DNA of 64,000 nt from an uncultured Treponema sp. (GTDB lineage Bacteria; Spirochaetota; Spirochaetia; Treponematales; Treponemataceae), in NCBI GenBank assembly GCA_937877535.1, contig CALFJF010000005.1, positions 1-64,000 on the forward strand. Reading direction: 5' to 3'. Position 1 is the first letter of the stretch, and every line of letters begins with the position of its first letter. Both the position numbers and the translations under genes were made by a program. The notes beneath the pieces were generated by a model. That model had not been told where the DNA came from. It made no database searches and was given only the letters and a program-made list of their open reading frames with translations. Below are positions 1 through 7,889 of this stretch, in pieces.

Positions 1-241
1 TGCCGTGGCACTCAAAATGGAAGAAGGCGGGCGTTTGATTTTGACTGCCAAAGGTTCGAACGAGTTCGCGCTGTATATGCGGCAAATCGCAGAGAAATGC
101 GGCATTCCTATTGTGGAACACAGACCTTTTGCCCGCGGCGCATGGGCTGGCATCGGAATTGGAGAGACTTTTCCTGCGGAATGGGAAAATGCGCTTGACG
201 GCTTGCGCAAAAAAATCTGTGCAGCTCAAAAATCCAAATAA
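1..241 (+). CDS. FlhB-like C-terminal (FhlB/YlqH-type) protein, 5' end outside window
   Basis: Frame 2 reads AVALKM at the window edge, then a segment ending GIPIVEH, matching the C-terminal cytoplasmic domain of FlhB/YscU export switch proteins and their short stand-alone homologues (pattern AVALKY, a core, then G-IPIVE). In flagellar export this domain helps switch substrate class. From about residue 43 the usual ending is replaced by an ARGAWAGIGIGE segment that is encoded by a 78-bp repeat also found at 3006-3083, so the C-terminus appears to have been overwritten by repeat DNA. The normal family ending has an IP-E pattern, and the repeat supplies FPAEWENAL, a similar pattern. Only 79 codons are visible, so I cannot tell a full FlhB from the short homologue. 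No ribosome binding site is visible, since the start lies upstream of the window. Confidence 0.6.
   Translation, partial: AVALKMEEGGRLILTAKGSNEFALYMRQIAEKCGIPIVEHRPFARGAWAGIGIGETFPAEWENALDGLRKKICAAQKSK
129..206 (+). repeat. 78-bp direct repeat, copy 1 (in FlhB-like gene)
   Basis: Begins TTGCCCGCGG and ends GACGGCTTGC. It matches 3006-3083 at 70 of 78 positions by my alignment, in the same orientation. Both copies are read in the same frame, giving ARGAWAGIGIGE and then PAEWEN. The copies flank the type II restriction-modification pair. This is either a dispersed repeat used for recombination or the scar of the insertion. Confidence 0.8.
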
Positions 242-279
242 AATGGATTCACCCTCTGCGGGAGCAACACCCCCGAAAT

Positions 280-1602
280 TTATTCACACACCTTTCGAAT
301 TTCCCCGACAATAGCCTTGGCCAAAAGCGGAGGCACTGCGTTTCCCACCTGCGTGTACTGCGGAACTTCCACACGGCGGAGCAGTCCGCCTGTCGTGCGT
401 TTTCCCAAGAACTCAAAAGAATCATCGAACGACTGGCAGCGGGCCATTTCCCTCACGCTGAAAGTTCGGGATTCCCAGGGGCTTATGTAATCGTCCGCGA
501 TGCTCACGATTGTTGCTGACGGCTGATTCGCACTCCATCGCTGGCGGATATTCTTTTTTGTAAGAAGCACATCAATTTCTTCCTCCGTGCAATTCCCTTT
601 TTTGAAAATCTGCACCACCTCATCGGCAGATTTATGCAGCCGCTCGCAACACAAGTCAATGAGGGCGGGCTTTTGAGAAATGTCAATGCCCTCGCTCTTC
701 ACGCGCTTACGGAGATTTGAGCCTGACTCTCCCTGCTCAAAAAGGCTGAACCGCTCGGCGACAATATCCGTCACATTCGGAAGCTCGGTGTTCTTAAGTT
801 TTTCCCCGACAGGAATCGGCTTTCCGTGGATGTCGGGAGTCCGTCCGCTCCTGCACTGCCTTTGATAGTCGCTTTCGGGAATAGCGGATTTCAGCGCAGA
901 ATCAGTAATCAAATCGCTGATTGCGTCCTGCAAGGTCAGCTGATTGTTCGGCGTGGTCGGCTCCGGGTAGTTCGGCTCCTTTTCGCCGTTTCGGTAGCCT
1001 ATGAAAATCGCGCGGTTTCTCCGTTGCGGAACGCAAAAATCCGCCGCGTTCAAGATTTTTGGTTCAAGCGTGTTGTAGCCGATTTCTTTAAGCTCATTTC
1101 GCAAAATGTCGGGCGTAACGCTTCCGTCCGCATAGTGGATTCCCGTGATGCCCACATAGCCCATAAACTGCATATCCATGAAGCCCTCGACATTCTCCAG
1201 CACGATGTACCGCGGGCGGATTTCATTAATGACGCGCACATACTCGCCGAAAAGCATATTGCGCGGGTCGTCCTTTTTCCGTCTGCCTGCGCGGGAAAAT
1301 CCCTGACAGCTCGGACCGCCGATTATCAAATCAATGTCATGCGGGCATTCACGCTCGCCGTTGTTGAACCATTCGAGCGATTTTATTTTCTGCCAGATGA
1401 ATTCGCCTTTCAGGTTTCTGATGTCGCTCCGCTCAAACCAGGTGTTGTAGCCCTGATGAAGCCCCAGCTGCTCGTGCCTGTGCCGGTAAGTCAGCTCAAC
1501 CATGTCGCTGATGTCCGAGCTAAAGAGAATATCAAATCCTGCCTGTATCAAGCCCTCGGAGCAGCCACCCGCCCCGCAGAACAAATCTATCGCGTATGCC
1601 AT
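280..1602 (-). CDS. DNA (cytosine-5-)-methyltransferase, type II modification enzyme
   Basis: A 440-residue C5 cytosine methyltransferase that uses S-adenosylmethionine to methylate cytosine in a specific DNA site and so protects host DNA. Motif I (DLFCGAGG, residues 6-13) binds cofactor. Motif IV is GGPSCQGFS with the catalytic Cys at residue 99; PSCQ replaces the commoner PPCQ but keeps the nucleophile. Motif VI is ENV (Glu136). QRRNRAIFIG is motif VIII, and QVGNAVPPLLA near the C-terminus is motif X. The region between VIII and IX would be the target recognition domain. It lies 43 bp downstream of the endonuclease gene on the same strand, so the two probably form an operon. The target sequence cannot be read from the protein, but the partner family suggests a CCNGG-type site. 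Confidence 0.95.
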   Translation of the reverse strand: MAYAIDLFCGAGGCSEGLIQAGFDILFSSDISDMVELTYRHRHEQLGLHQGYNTWFERSDIRNLKGEFIWQKIKSLEWFNNGERECPHDIDLIIGGPSCQGFSRAGRRKKDDPRNMLFGEYVRVINEIRPRYIVLENVEGFMDMQFMGYVGITGIHYADGSVTPDILRNELKEIGYNTLEPKILNAADFCVPQRRNRAIFIGYRNGEKEPNYPEPTTPNNQLTLQDAISDLITDSALKSAIPESDYQRQCRSGRTPDIHGKPIPVGEKLKNTELPNVTDIVAERFSLFEQGESGSNLRKRVKSEGIDISQKPALIDLCCERLHKSADEVVQIFKKGNCTEEEIDVLLTKKNIRQRWSANQPSATIVSIADDYISPWESRTFSVREMARCQSFDDSFEFLGKRTTGGLLRRVEVPQYTQVGNAVPPLLAKAIVGEIRKVCE

Positions 1603-1645
1603 GTTACAATCCTTATATCATATTTTGCCGCAAAAGTCCAGGGAT

Positions 1646-2857
1646 TTACTCGTTGCTTGCCAAATCATACATTTTTTCATCGCTCAACAAATCGCGAATA
1701 TTCTGCGGAAGAATCTTGAACAGAAGCCCGTGGTCGCGGTATGAGCCGTCTGGCTTGATGTGCGCTGCCAAGTCCGCCGTAATCTCGCCGTTCTCAATCA
1801 GCGGGGCAAGCAAAAGCGCGTTCGGGTTCTTCGTGTGAATCACCTTGTCGTATCTGAAATATTCCCAGTCCTCGCGCATTTCGGAAGCCGCTTTTACCCA
1901 AAAGGTCTCGTGGTGCTTCGTGAGGAGCGTTTTCCGCAAGATGTCAAACTCCCACGACGAAACGATGTTCGGCACTGGCTGTGCATCGTCAATTAAGTTC
2001 AGTCTGTCGCCGTCATAATCTACTTCAAATTTCAAGCCGTAGGCATTGTATTTCTGCGTGGAAAGCGTTTCGTAAATCTGCTTGCGCGGCTCGGTCTGCC
2101 CTCGCGGAACCTGCACCTTGCCGTATTTGTCCAAGATTTCGGAATAAGTCAGCCCGCTGTCTGGAACTTTCGTGAAAAGCGTTGAGCGAGTGACCGCTTT
2201 TTTCTCGCCGTTCTTAGTGATTCGTGACGCTTTGAGTTCGATTCCCTTGTAGTCGGGAATTTTCTTGTTGTTCCGCTGAATACCGAGCGCATTTTCAAGC
2301 GTATCGCCAACTCCGGGGTCGCCTTTCGTGATTGACGGAATAAAGCCTCGCTTATGAATCTCGCGCAGTTTTTCAAGCAGTTCCTCGGCAACGCTCACAT
2401 ATTCGCTCAAGGAAAGCTGCAAAAGGCTGAAAACATGACCGTGATTTTTGAGCGATTCTTGAATTTCCTTGTCGGAAAGATTTATGACATAAAGCGATTT
2501 ATCAAAGATGAGGATTGCAAGAAGGTTGCACAGCTTGCAGTATTTTTTCAAATCAGAAAACCAAATTCGTGGGTCGCCGTGCTTCGTGTTCGGACGGTAA
2601 AGCGAAGCGGTCGTATCAACCACATCATTTTTTGTGACAAAATGGCTTTCGATGATGACCTTGTTTTCCTGTCCTTGCCCTTGCTTCTCGTAGTCGTGAA
2701 CGCCAGCATATTTCAAAAGCTCGCGGAGCGGCTTGGTCGCATCCATGATGGATTTTTCGTAGCCCGTGGGAGTCGGCACAAGGAACGCCACGGCAGTGTT
2801 TGTTTCCGCAAAGTAGGGAACAAATGTACTGATCGGCGTGTCGGTCATGGAAAGCAT
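1646..2857 (-). CDS. MvaI/BcnI-family type II restriction endonuclease
   Basis: A 403-residue endonuclease. The region from about residue 176 matches the MvaI/BcnI family: KGDPGVGDTLENALGI, then PDYKGIELK, which supplies the PD-(D/E)xK-type catalytic residues Asp202, Glu207 and Lys209. MvaI and BcnI are monomeric enzymes that cut CC(W)GG and CC(S)GG; whether this protein shares that site is inference. Residues 1-175 are an extra N-terminal region that I do not recognise, making it much longer than MvaI (about 246 residues). The ATG at 2857 is preceded by GGAGA at a good distance; a second Met lies four codons in. It sits upstream of the methyltransferase gene in the same orientation. A TATATT hexamer at 2894-2899 (minus strand) could be its -10 box. 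Confidence 0.88.
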   Translation of the reverse strand: MLSMTDTPISTFVPYFAETNTAVAFLVPTPTGYEKSIMDATKPLRELLKYAGVHDYEKQGQGQENKVIIESHFVTKNDVVDTTASLYRPNTKHGDPRIWFSDLKKYCKLCNLLAILIFDKSLYVINLSDKEIQESLKNHGHVFSLLQLSLSEYVSVAEELLEKLREIHKRGFIPSITKGDPGVGDTLENALGIQRNNKKIPDYKGIELKASRITKNGEKKAVTRSTLFTKVPDSGLTYSEILDKYGKVQVPRGQTEPRKQIYETLSTQKYNAYGLKFEVDYDGDRLNLIDDAQPVPNIVSSWEFDILRKTLLTKHHETFWVKAASEMREDWEYFRYDKVIHTKNPNALLLAPLIENGEITADLAAHIKPDGSYRDHGLLFKILPQNIRDLLSDEKMYDLASNE

Positions 2858-3005
2858 GTGGAATCTCCTGTGTAATGCAGTTGTCTATTGAAGAATATAG
2901 CACAAAAAAGGGAAAACTTATAGAGGGCTGCCAAAAGGCGTGAAAATTTATTCCCCATTTGTCAGGGACGATGGAAATCTTTACGATTGGGCATTTGCAG
3001 GCTTC

Positions 3006-3083
3006 TTGCCCGCGGTGCGTGGGCTGGCATCGGAATCGGAGAGGCTATCCCTGCGGAATGGGAAAACACGCTTGACGGCTTGC
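3006..3083 (+). repeat. 78-bp direct repeat, copy 2 (fused to hsdR remnant)
   Basis: Second copy of the 129-206 repeat with 8 mismatches, same orientation. It runs in frame into the surviving hsdR coding sequence, so it marks the junction where the hsdR 5' portion was lost. Confidence 0.8.
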
Positions 3084-3685
3084 TTTCCGTGGCAGAGCCA
3101 GAGCCATCAGAATTCGGCAAGCGCGAAAAAGTCTATGTGGCGGGCGTTGATGTGCGTATCTTAAGCGAACGCCGTCAGTTCTTGGACGCGGAAGGACATC
3201 TCATCACCACGGGCCTCAAAGAATACACCAAGAGTGGCATCGTCCGCTCCTACCGCACGCTTGATTCATTTCTGCAATCATGGAACGAAGCCGAAAAGAA
3301 GTAGGCAATCATCGTGGAGCTGGAAGCGCAGGGGCTTTCGTTTGACGAGCTAAAAGAGGAGACAAAATCCGACCTCGACATCTTTGACCTCATCTGCCAC
3401 ATCGCCTACGACGCGCCCGCGCTCACCCGCCGCGAACGCGCGGAGCATGTAAAGAAGCGCAACTACTGGGCAAAATATGGTGACAAGGCGCGGGCTGTGC
3501 TCAACGCGCTGCTTGAAAAATACGCCGAGACTGGCATTGAAGACATAGAAGACATGAAAATCCTTACCGTAGACCCGCTCAAACGCCTCGGCACGCCGCA
3601 AGAAATAGTCGGCTTGTTCGGCGGAAAAGCGGCGTACCTCAAAGCCCTGTGCGAGCTTGAAGCGGAGATTTACCGCGCGGCATAA
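3006..3685 (+). pseudogene. hsdR: hsdR 3' remnant (type I restriction subunit, EcoEI_R C-terminal domain) with in-frame amber codon
   Basis: From about 3090 the frame reads REKVYVAGVDVRILSERRQF and continues to 3685 with LTRRERAEHVKKRNYWAKYG and LGTPQEIVGLFGGKAAYL. This is the C-terminal segment of type I restriction subunits of the EcoEI_R type, which joins the motor subunit to the complex. The nuclease and helicase domains (some 600 residues) are absent; the frame instead begins in the 78-bp repeat. A TAG at 3302-3304 interrupts the frame between EAEKK and AIIVELE, exactly where relatives usually have Gln (KKQAII), so a single CAG-to-TAG change is likely. A downstream GTG at 3314 could give a 123-residue fragment. 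It cannot restrict DNA as it stands. Confidence 0.9.
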
Positions 3686-3722
3686 GGCAGTTGCTGGAAA
3701 AATGACATTGTGTTATCCTTTT

Positions 3723-3762
3723 GACTAAAGATTTTTGCGTCTATTTGCATAAATCTTTAGTC
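3723..3762 (+). repeat. 12-bp perfect inverted repeat upstream of the AAA ATPase gene
   Basis: GACTAAAGATTT at 3723-3734 is the exact reverse complement of AAATCTTTAGTC at 3751-3762, with a 16-nt loop. It lies between the hsdR remnant and the ATPase start at 3781. No U-run follows the stem, so a terminator is doubtful. It could be a cassette end, an operator or a 5' leader hairpin. Confidence 0.7.
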
Positions 3763-3780
3763 TTTGAAAATGGTGGGCAG

Positions 3781-5067
3781 ATGATAAAAAGACCCGTTTA
3801 TTTGGAAAAACTGATTGCCAGAAAGAACAATGGACTTGTAAAAATAGTTACCGGCGCTCGACGCTGTGGAAAGTCGTATATGCTTTTTACAATCTATCAT
3901 GACTATCTTATCTCTCAGGGACTTGATGAATCTCATATCATAGAAATCTCCCTTGAAGAAACAGAAAATTTTATTTATCACAATCCGCTGAAGCTTTCAG
4001 CGTTTATAAAATCAAAAATTACAGATAAATCAATTTATTATATTTTTATTGATGAAGTTCAATTTGTTCAGAATATTCAAAATCCAGACGAGGCATTGCC
4101 GGATGCGGATCCAATAACTTTTTATTCTGTAATCAACGGTCTATTAAAAAAGAACAATGTCGATATTTATGTGACAGGCTCAAATTCAAAAATGCTTTCA
4201 AGCGATATTCTTACGGAATTCCGCGGACGAGGTGATGAGGTAAGAATTTATCCATTTAATTTTGCGGAATTTATGAGTGCCTATGAGGGCGATGTGTATG
4301 ACGGCTGGCAGGAATATCTGGAATATGGAGGAATGCCTCTTGCAGTTCTTTCAAAAACTCATGAGGCAAAGAGTCGGTATTTGAAAAATCTTTTTGAAGA
4401 GACTTATATCAAAGATGTGCTGGAACGCAAGCATTTTACCAATGTTGATAATCTGAATGATGTTCTGAATATTCTTGCTTCAAGCGTAGGCTCTCTTACA
4501 AATGTGCAGAATATACAGAACACGTTTAAGACCGTAAAAAAAGAAGGCGTCAGCGCTATTACAATTTCAAATTATATAAAGGCATTCGCAGAATCCTTCA
4601 TCATTGAAGGAACAAACCGCTATGATGTAAAAGGCCGCAAATATATTTCCACTCCTTTGAAGTATTATTTTGTCGATACAGGACTTCGCAATGCAAGACT
4701 GAATTTCCGTCAGTTTGAAGAAACTCACCTTATGGAAAACGCCATTTATAACGAGCTGAAAATACGAGGTTACGATGTTGATGTTGGAGTAGTGGAAATT
4801 AACGAAAAAAATGAAAACGGAAATGGAGTTCGAAAACAGCTTGAAATTGATTTTATTGCGAACAAAGCCGAACAGAGACTGTACATTCAGTCTGCACTTT
4901 CTATAGACGACCCCGAAAAAGCAAAAATTGAAAAACGACCTTTTACAAAACTCAATGATTCTTTCAGAAAAATAATTTTAGTAAAAGGCAAGCAGAAACC
5001 TCATACTGATGAACAGGGCTTCATCACAATGGGCGTAATTGATTTTATGCTTTCCCAAGAGGTGTAA
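3781..5067 (+). CDS. AAA ATPase of the AAA_14/DUF4143 type
   Basis: A 428-residue P-loop ATPase. Walker A is GARRCGKSY (about residues 25-33), Walker B is YIFIDEVQ, and VTGSNSKML matches the sensor strand. The second half (EYGGMPLAVL, then a region ending in an IDFIA motif) fits DUF4143, which resembles a nuclease-like fold. The family is very common in accessory regions of anaerobes; its function is not established. The ATG at 3781 starts the conserved IKRPVYLEKLI segment; the ribosome binding site is weak. Its stop codon is 2 bases before the hsdS fragment start, so it interrupts a type I restriction locus. The gene is clearly AT-richer than the restriction genes upstream, which suggests separate acquisition. 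Confidence 0.85.
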   Translation: MIKRPVYLEKLIARKNNGLVKIVTGARRCGKSYMLFTIYHDYLISQGLDESHIIEISLEETENFIYHNPLKLSAFIKSKITDKSIYYIFIDEVQFVQNIQNPDEALPDADPITFYSVINGLLKKNNVDIYVTGSNSKMLSSDILTEFRGRGDEVRIYPFNFAEFMSAYEGDVYDGWQEYLEYGGMPLAVLSKTHEAKSRYLKNLFEETYIKDVLERKHFTNVDNLNDVLNILASSVGSLTNVQNIQNTFKTVKKEGVSAITISNYIKAFAESFIIEGTNRYDVKGRKYISTPLKYYFVDTGLRNARLNFRQFEETHLMENAIYNELKIRGYDVDVGVVEINEKNENGNGVRKQLEIDFIANKAEQRLYIQSALSIDDPEKAKIEKRPFTKLNDSFRKIILVKGKQKPHTDEQGFITMGVIDFMLSQEV

Positions 5068-5069
5068 AA

Positions 5070-5153
5070 ATGAGCGAGTGGAAAAAAGTAAAAATCGGTG
5101 AAATCTGCCGTATAGTAAAAGGCGCGGCAAATGTCTCGCTTTCCATATATTGA
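5070..5153 (+). pseudogene. hsdS: hsdS 5' fragment (type I specificity subunit N-terminus)
   Basis: Encodes 27 residues, MSEWKKVKIGEICRIVKG followed by AANVSLSIY and TGA. The W-K-V-K-IGEI--IVKG pattern is the standard opening of a type I specificity subunit, just before the first target recognition domain. Everything else of that domain is missing. The C-terminal end of an hsdS gene is found at 5728-5886 in the same direction, so I read this as one specificity gene whose middle has been replaced by the GxxExxY cassette. Function as a specificity subunit is not possible from this fragment. Confidence 0.75.
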
Positions 5154-5189
5154 AGGATGCATTTGAAGGAGGATGATTGTCACACGGAA

Positions 5190-5256
5190 GATTTGCTAAC
5201 GCAATCGCCTAACGGCGATTCAAAAATAAAAGTGAGGGCGTTAGCGAAAAATCTGT
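5190..5256 (+). repeat. Hairpin-containing repeat at left edge of GxxExxY cassette
   Basis: GCTAACGC (5195-5202) pairs with GCGTTAGC (5238-5245), and an inner hairpin AATCGCC/GGCGATT (5203-5220, TAAC loop) lies between them. The segment at 5231-5256 (AGTGAGGGCGTTAGCG then AAAAATCTGT) recurs with an internal expansion at 5662-5702. The rest of the 5154-5277 gap holds an AGGAG upstream of the next ATG and nothing else I can name. Confidence 0.65.
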
Positions 5257-5277
5257 ATAAAATATAGAGGAGAAGTT

Positions 5278-5706
5278 ATGTTGAAATATGAAGAGCAGAC
5301 AGGGCGGATTCTTAATGCTTGCAGAAATGTTTATAAAGAACTTGGCAATGGATTTCTAGAGCCTGTTTATCAAGAAGCGTTGGAGAAGGAATTTCAACTG
5401 TGCAATATTCCGTATGAGCGAGAAAAGAAACTGACAATCACTTATAAGGGGATGAAACTCAATAAAGAATACTATGCTGATTTTTATTGTTTTGACAATA
5501 TTATTGTTGAACCGAAAGCAGTATCGAATCTTACAAAAGAGCATAAAGCTCAAGTCATAAATTATTTGAAAACTGTAAACAAAGAAATTGGGCTGTTGGT
5601 AAATTTCGGAACATCAATGTTCAAATGGGAACGAATATCGATTTTTGGACTTATAAAAGAAAGTGAGGGTGTTAGCCCGAGAAGCGTTAGCGAAAAATCC
5701 GTGTGA
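5278..5706 (+). CDS. GxxExxY protein
   Basis: A 142-residue protein of the GxxExxY family, named from the motif GNGFLEPVYQEAL (about residues 23-35). The family has a PD-(D/E)xK-like core; here YADFYC is followed by IIVEPKAV, supplying Asp and E-x-K. The family occurs mostly in anaerobes and Bacteroidetes, and its role is unknown. AGGAG precedes the ATG. The last 14 residues (SEGVSPRSVSEKSV) are encoded by repeat DNA at 5662-5706 and do not belong to the family, so the C-terminus was altered when the cassette joined the locus. It sits inside a broken hsdS gene, with related repeats on both sides. Confidence 0.85.
   Translation: MLKYEEQTGRILNACRNVYKELGNGFLEPVYQEALEKEFQLCNIPYEREKKLTITYKGMKLNKEYYADFYCFDNIIVEPKAVSNLTKEHKAQVINYLKTVNKEIGLLVNFGTSMFKWERISIFGLIKESEGVSPRSVSEKSV
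5662..5702 (+). repeat. Repeat at right edge of GxxExxY cassette
   Basis: AGTGAGGGTGTTAGC (5662-5676), a short insert, then GCGTTAGCGAAAAATCCGT (5684-5702). Relative to 5231-5256 the outer parts agree apart from single-base differences. It is translated as the end of the GxxExxY protein. With the left copy it brackets the cassette in direct orientation. Confidence 0.65.
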
Positions 5707-5727
5707 TAATAAAAAGGAGTGCATAAA

Positions 5728-5886
5728 ATGTATTTTCCCCCGCTCGCCGAACAAAAAGAAATCGTCGCCCGCGTAGAAGCAAAACTTCAAACCGTAACCG
5801 CGCTAGAAGCCCAAATCAGCGAGCGCGAGCAACTGACAAAAACGCTCATGCAGAGCATAGTAAAAGAATTCTTTGAGGAGGAATAG
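5728..5886 (+). pseudogene. hsdS: hsdS 3' fragment with its own ribosome binding site
   Basis: Encodes 52 residues beginning MYFPPLAEQKEIVARVEAKL and ending TLMQSIVKEFFEEE. PPLAEQKEIVARVEAKL is the start of the distal conserved helix in type I specificity subunits, the coiled-coil arm that spaces the two target recognition domains and binds the methylase subunits. A good AAGGAG lies upstream of the ATG, so the piece could be translated by itself as a helical peptide. In an intact subunit YFPPLAEQK is internal, preceded by the second recognition domain, which is gone. The KAP gene begins 3 bases after its stop, so this fragment and the KAP gene are likely cotranscribed. Confidence 0.8.
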
Positions 5887-5889
5887 AAA

Positions 5890-7798
5890 ATGAACGAACA
5901 TATAACAGAATATTGCAAAAAATTTATTGAATCTCAAGAAAATCCGCATTACGCCGTTTTCTTAAATGGAAAATGGGGAACTGGAAAAACTTATTTTATT
6001 AATAAACTGTTAGAAGAATATACAGATAATACTGATGTAAAAAGTAAAGATATTATAAAAATATCCCTGTTTGGGGTGAAATCTACAGATGAAATTGATA
6101 TGAAAATATATCAAGCCATTCATCCGATTTTGTCTTCTAAAACTGTTAAGCTATTTGGTGCTGTTGTAAAGTCTGCAATAAAATTAGGAACAACAATAGA
6201 TTTGAATGGGGACAACAAGGATGATATTTCATTATCTTCGGATGGTCTTTTTGAATTAAAATCAGGTGATAAAGTTAATTCTATTTCAAAAAAACTTATT
6301 ATTGTTGATGATTTTGAACGAGCTATTCTTAGTCCAAATCAAATTTTTGGCTATTTTTCTGAAATTATCACCGAATCCGATACTAGAATTATTTTTATAG
6401 GAAATGAAGAAAATATATATGATAAAGATGAAGAGAAGAAAAAAGAATATTTAAGAATAAAAGAAAAAACTATAGGTGTAGAATTTGAACTTAAACCAGA
6501 TAAGAAAAATGCTATAGATTCTTTTCTTTCAGAGTTATCTTTACAAGAAAAAGAGTTCTTTTCAGCAAAAGCATTTGAAATATCAGAAGTCTTAAAATGT
6601 GATAACTTACGAACTGTATGGCAGGCTTTGTATAATCTAAATATTTTCGTATCGCTAATAGACGATATCCTTGAAGATAATGATAAAGAGTGCATTTTTG
6701 AAATATTCCTTATTTTGTATATTCAGAAAAATTTAGAAGAAATTCATAAAGACGATGATATAAATTCTATTTTGACAGGATATTATAAACATCATAAATC
6801 ATATAAAGAATATACTGTGTGGTTAAATGAGCAACAGAATCAAAAAAAAGATACATATTTTTTTTCCGAGTTATTTAACACATATACCTTTTTTAGATGC
6901 TTGGAATAAACTAATTTTCGAAGGCTACTACAATAAAGAATGGTTAAATAAAAAGTATGAAGATGAACTCTCTATACGAAAACAACAAAATGAATCAAAA
7001 GAATTTTCAAGTTTATTTAAACTTATGAATGATTGGCGAAGTTTTTCTGATGTTGAATTTGAACCTCTTGTAAAAAAAGTTTTTTCAGAATTTGAAGAAG
7101 GAAAATATGTTCACCCTGGAGAAATTCTTCTTTTTGCAAATTTTATGATTATTTTTTCAAAGTGGGAATTAATCCCGGATACTATTGATTCAATTATTGC
7201 AATTATTAATAATCTTTTGAAAGAGAAAGAGAATTCAATAATCCCACTTTCCGATTGGGGCTCAATTGAAGTTGGATATGGCGGTTATGCATATTCAACT
7301 GATATTGAAGAGCTTTCTCTTGTACGAAAGCAACTAAAAGAATTTAATGAGAAAAATTTAAATAAACATGCAAAAAAAGATTTTATAAATGAAATTACGA
7401 ATATGTTAAATAATACTGATGAATTCATTAAAAATATAATTCATGTAAACGGAACTTATAAATATTACAAGCAGCCTATTCTAAGTTTCATCGATATTGA
7501 GGAATTTTACAAAGAGTTACAAAAACTCGATTTTTCTACACGAGAAAAAATAATCACAGCTTTATCTGAAAGATACGGAAAAGTTTATGGAAATGAACCT
7601 TTTACAAAAGAATATATTCCAGATTACGAAAATCTAAAAAAATTAAGAGATAAATTTAAAGCAGATGAAAAGCCGATAACATATAATCCACAGATGCTAT
7701 TTGAAAAGAGTATTACAAAAGAATTAGATGAATTAGTCAGTTATTTTGAAAAGCATATGGGGCGTTGCGGGGTGTCCGTCGCAAGCGTTGCTTGCTAA
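5890..7798 (+). pseudogene. KAP-family P-loop NTPase, split by a +1 frameshift in homopolymer runs
   Basis: The first frame (5890-6909) has Walker A GKWGTGKT at residues 27-34 and Walker B KLIIVDDFER, matching the KAP NTPases, the family of animal Kidins220 and the plasmid phage-exclusion protein PifA. The protein then continues in the next frame (from about 6850-6890 to 7798) with IPFLDAWNKLIFEGYYNKEW. One extra base in A8 (6842-6849) or T8 (6858-6865) would explain the shift, and removing one base from either run restores a protein of about 636 residues. The last 14 residues (GRCGVSVASVAC) come from a hairpin-rich repeat. The gene is very AT-rich and begins 3 bases after the hsdS tail. A role in phage defence is inference; the frameshift could be a dead gene, phase variation or a sequencing error. 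Confidence 0.8.
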
Positions 7799-7858
7799 GT
7801 AGAAAGGGTAGCGGAAAACGCCGCAGGCGGTTGGAGCGAGGGGAAGGCTTTCCCCTCC
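7757..7858 (+). repeat. Hairpin-rich repeat that replaces the end of the KAP gene
   Basis: GGGGCGTTGCGGGGTGTCCG starts the block. It holds GCAAGC/GCTTGC (near 7781-7795) and GGGGAA/TTCCCC (near 7839-7854) stems, and is far GC-richer than the KAP gene. It covers the KAP stop codon and the gap before the RhuM gene. Its organisation as consecutive short palindromes is like that at 9398-9457. Confidence 0.65.
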
Positions 7859-7864
7859 AGAATA

Positions 7865-7889
7865 AACAAGGAGCAAACAAAATGCCAAA
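7865..7889 (+). repeat. 25-bp direct repeat, left copy, spanning the RhuM ribosome binding site and start
   Basis: AACAAGGAGCAAACAAAATG plus CCAAA. It matches 8932-8956 with one mismatch (A versus T at position 16). The two copies lie at the start of RhuM and just after its stop, 1067 bp apart. Confidence 0.8.

Noticed and set aside
826..1719. Long plus-strand frame antisense to the methyltransferase gene
   Set aside because: It lies entirely opposite the C5 methyltransferase, whose motifs are unequivocal; the antisense product has no motif and no ribosome binding site.
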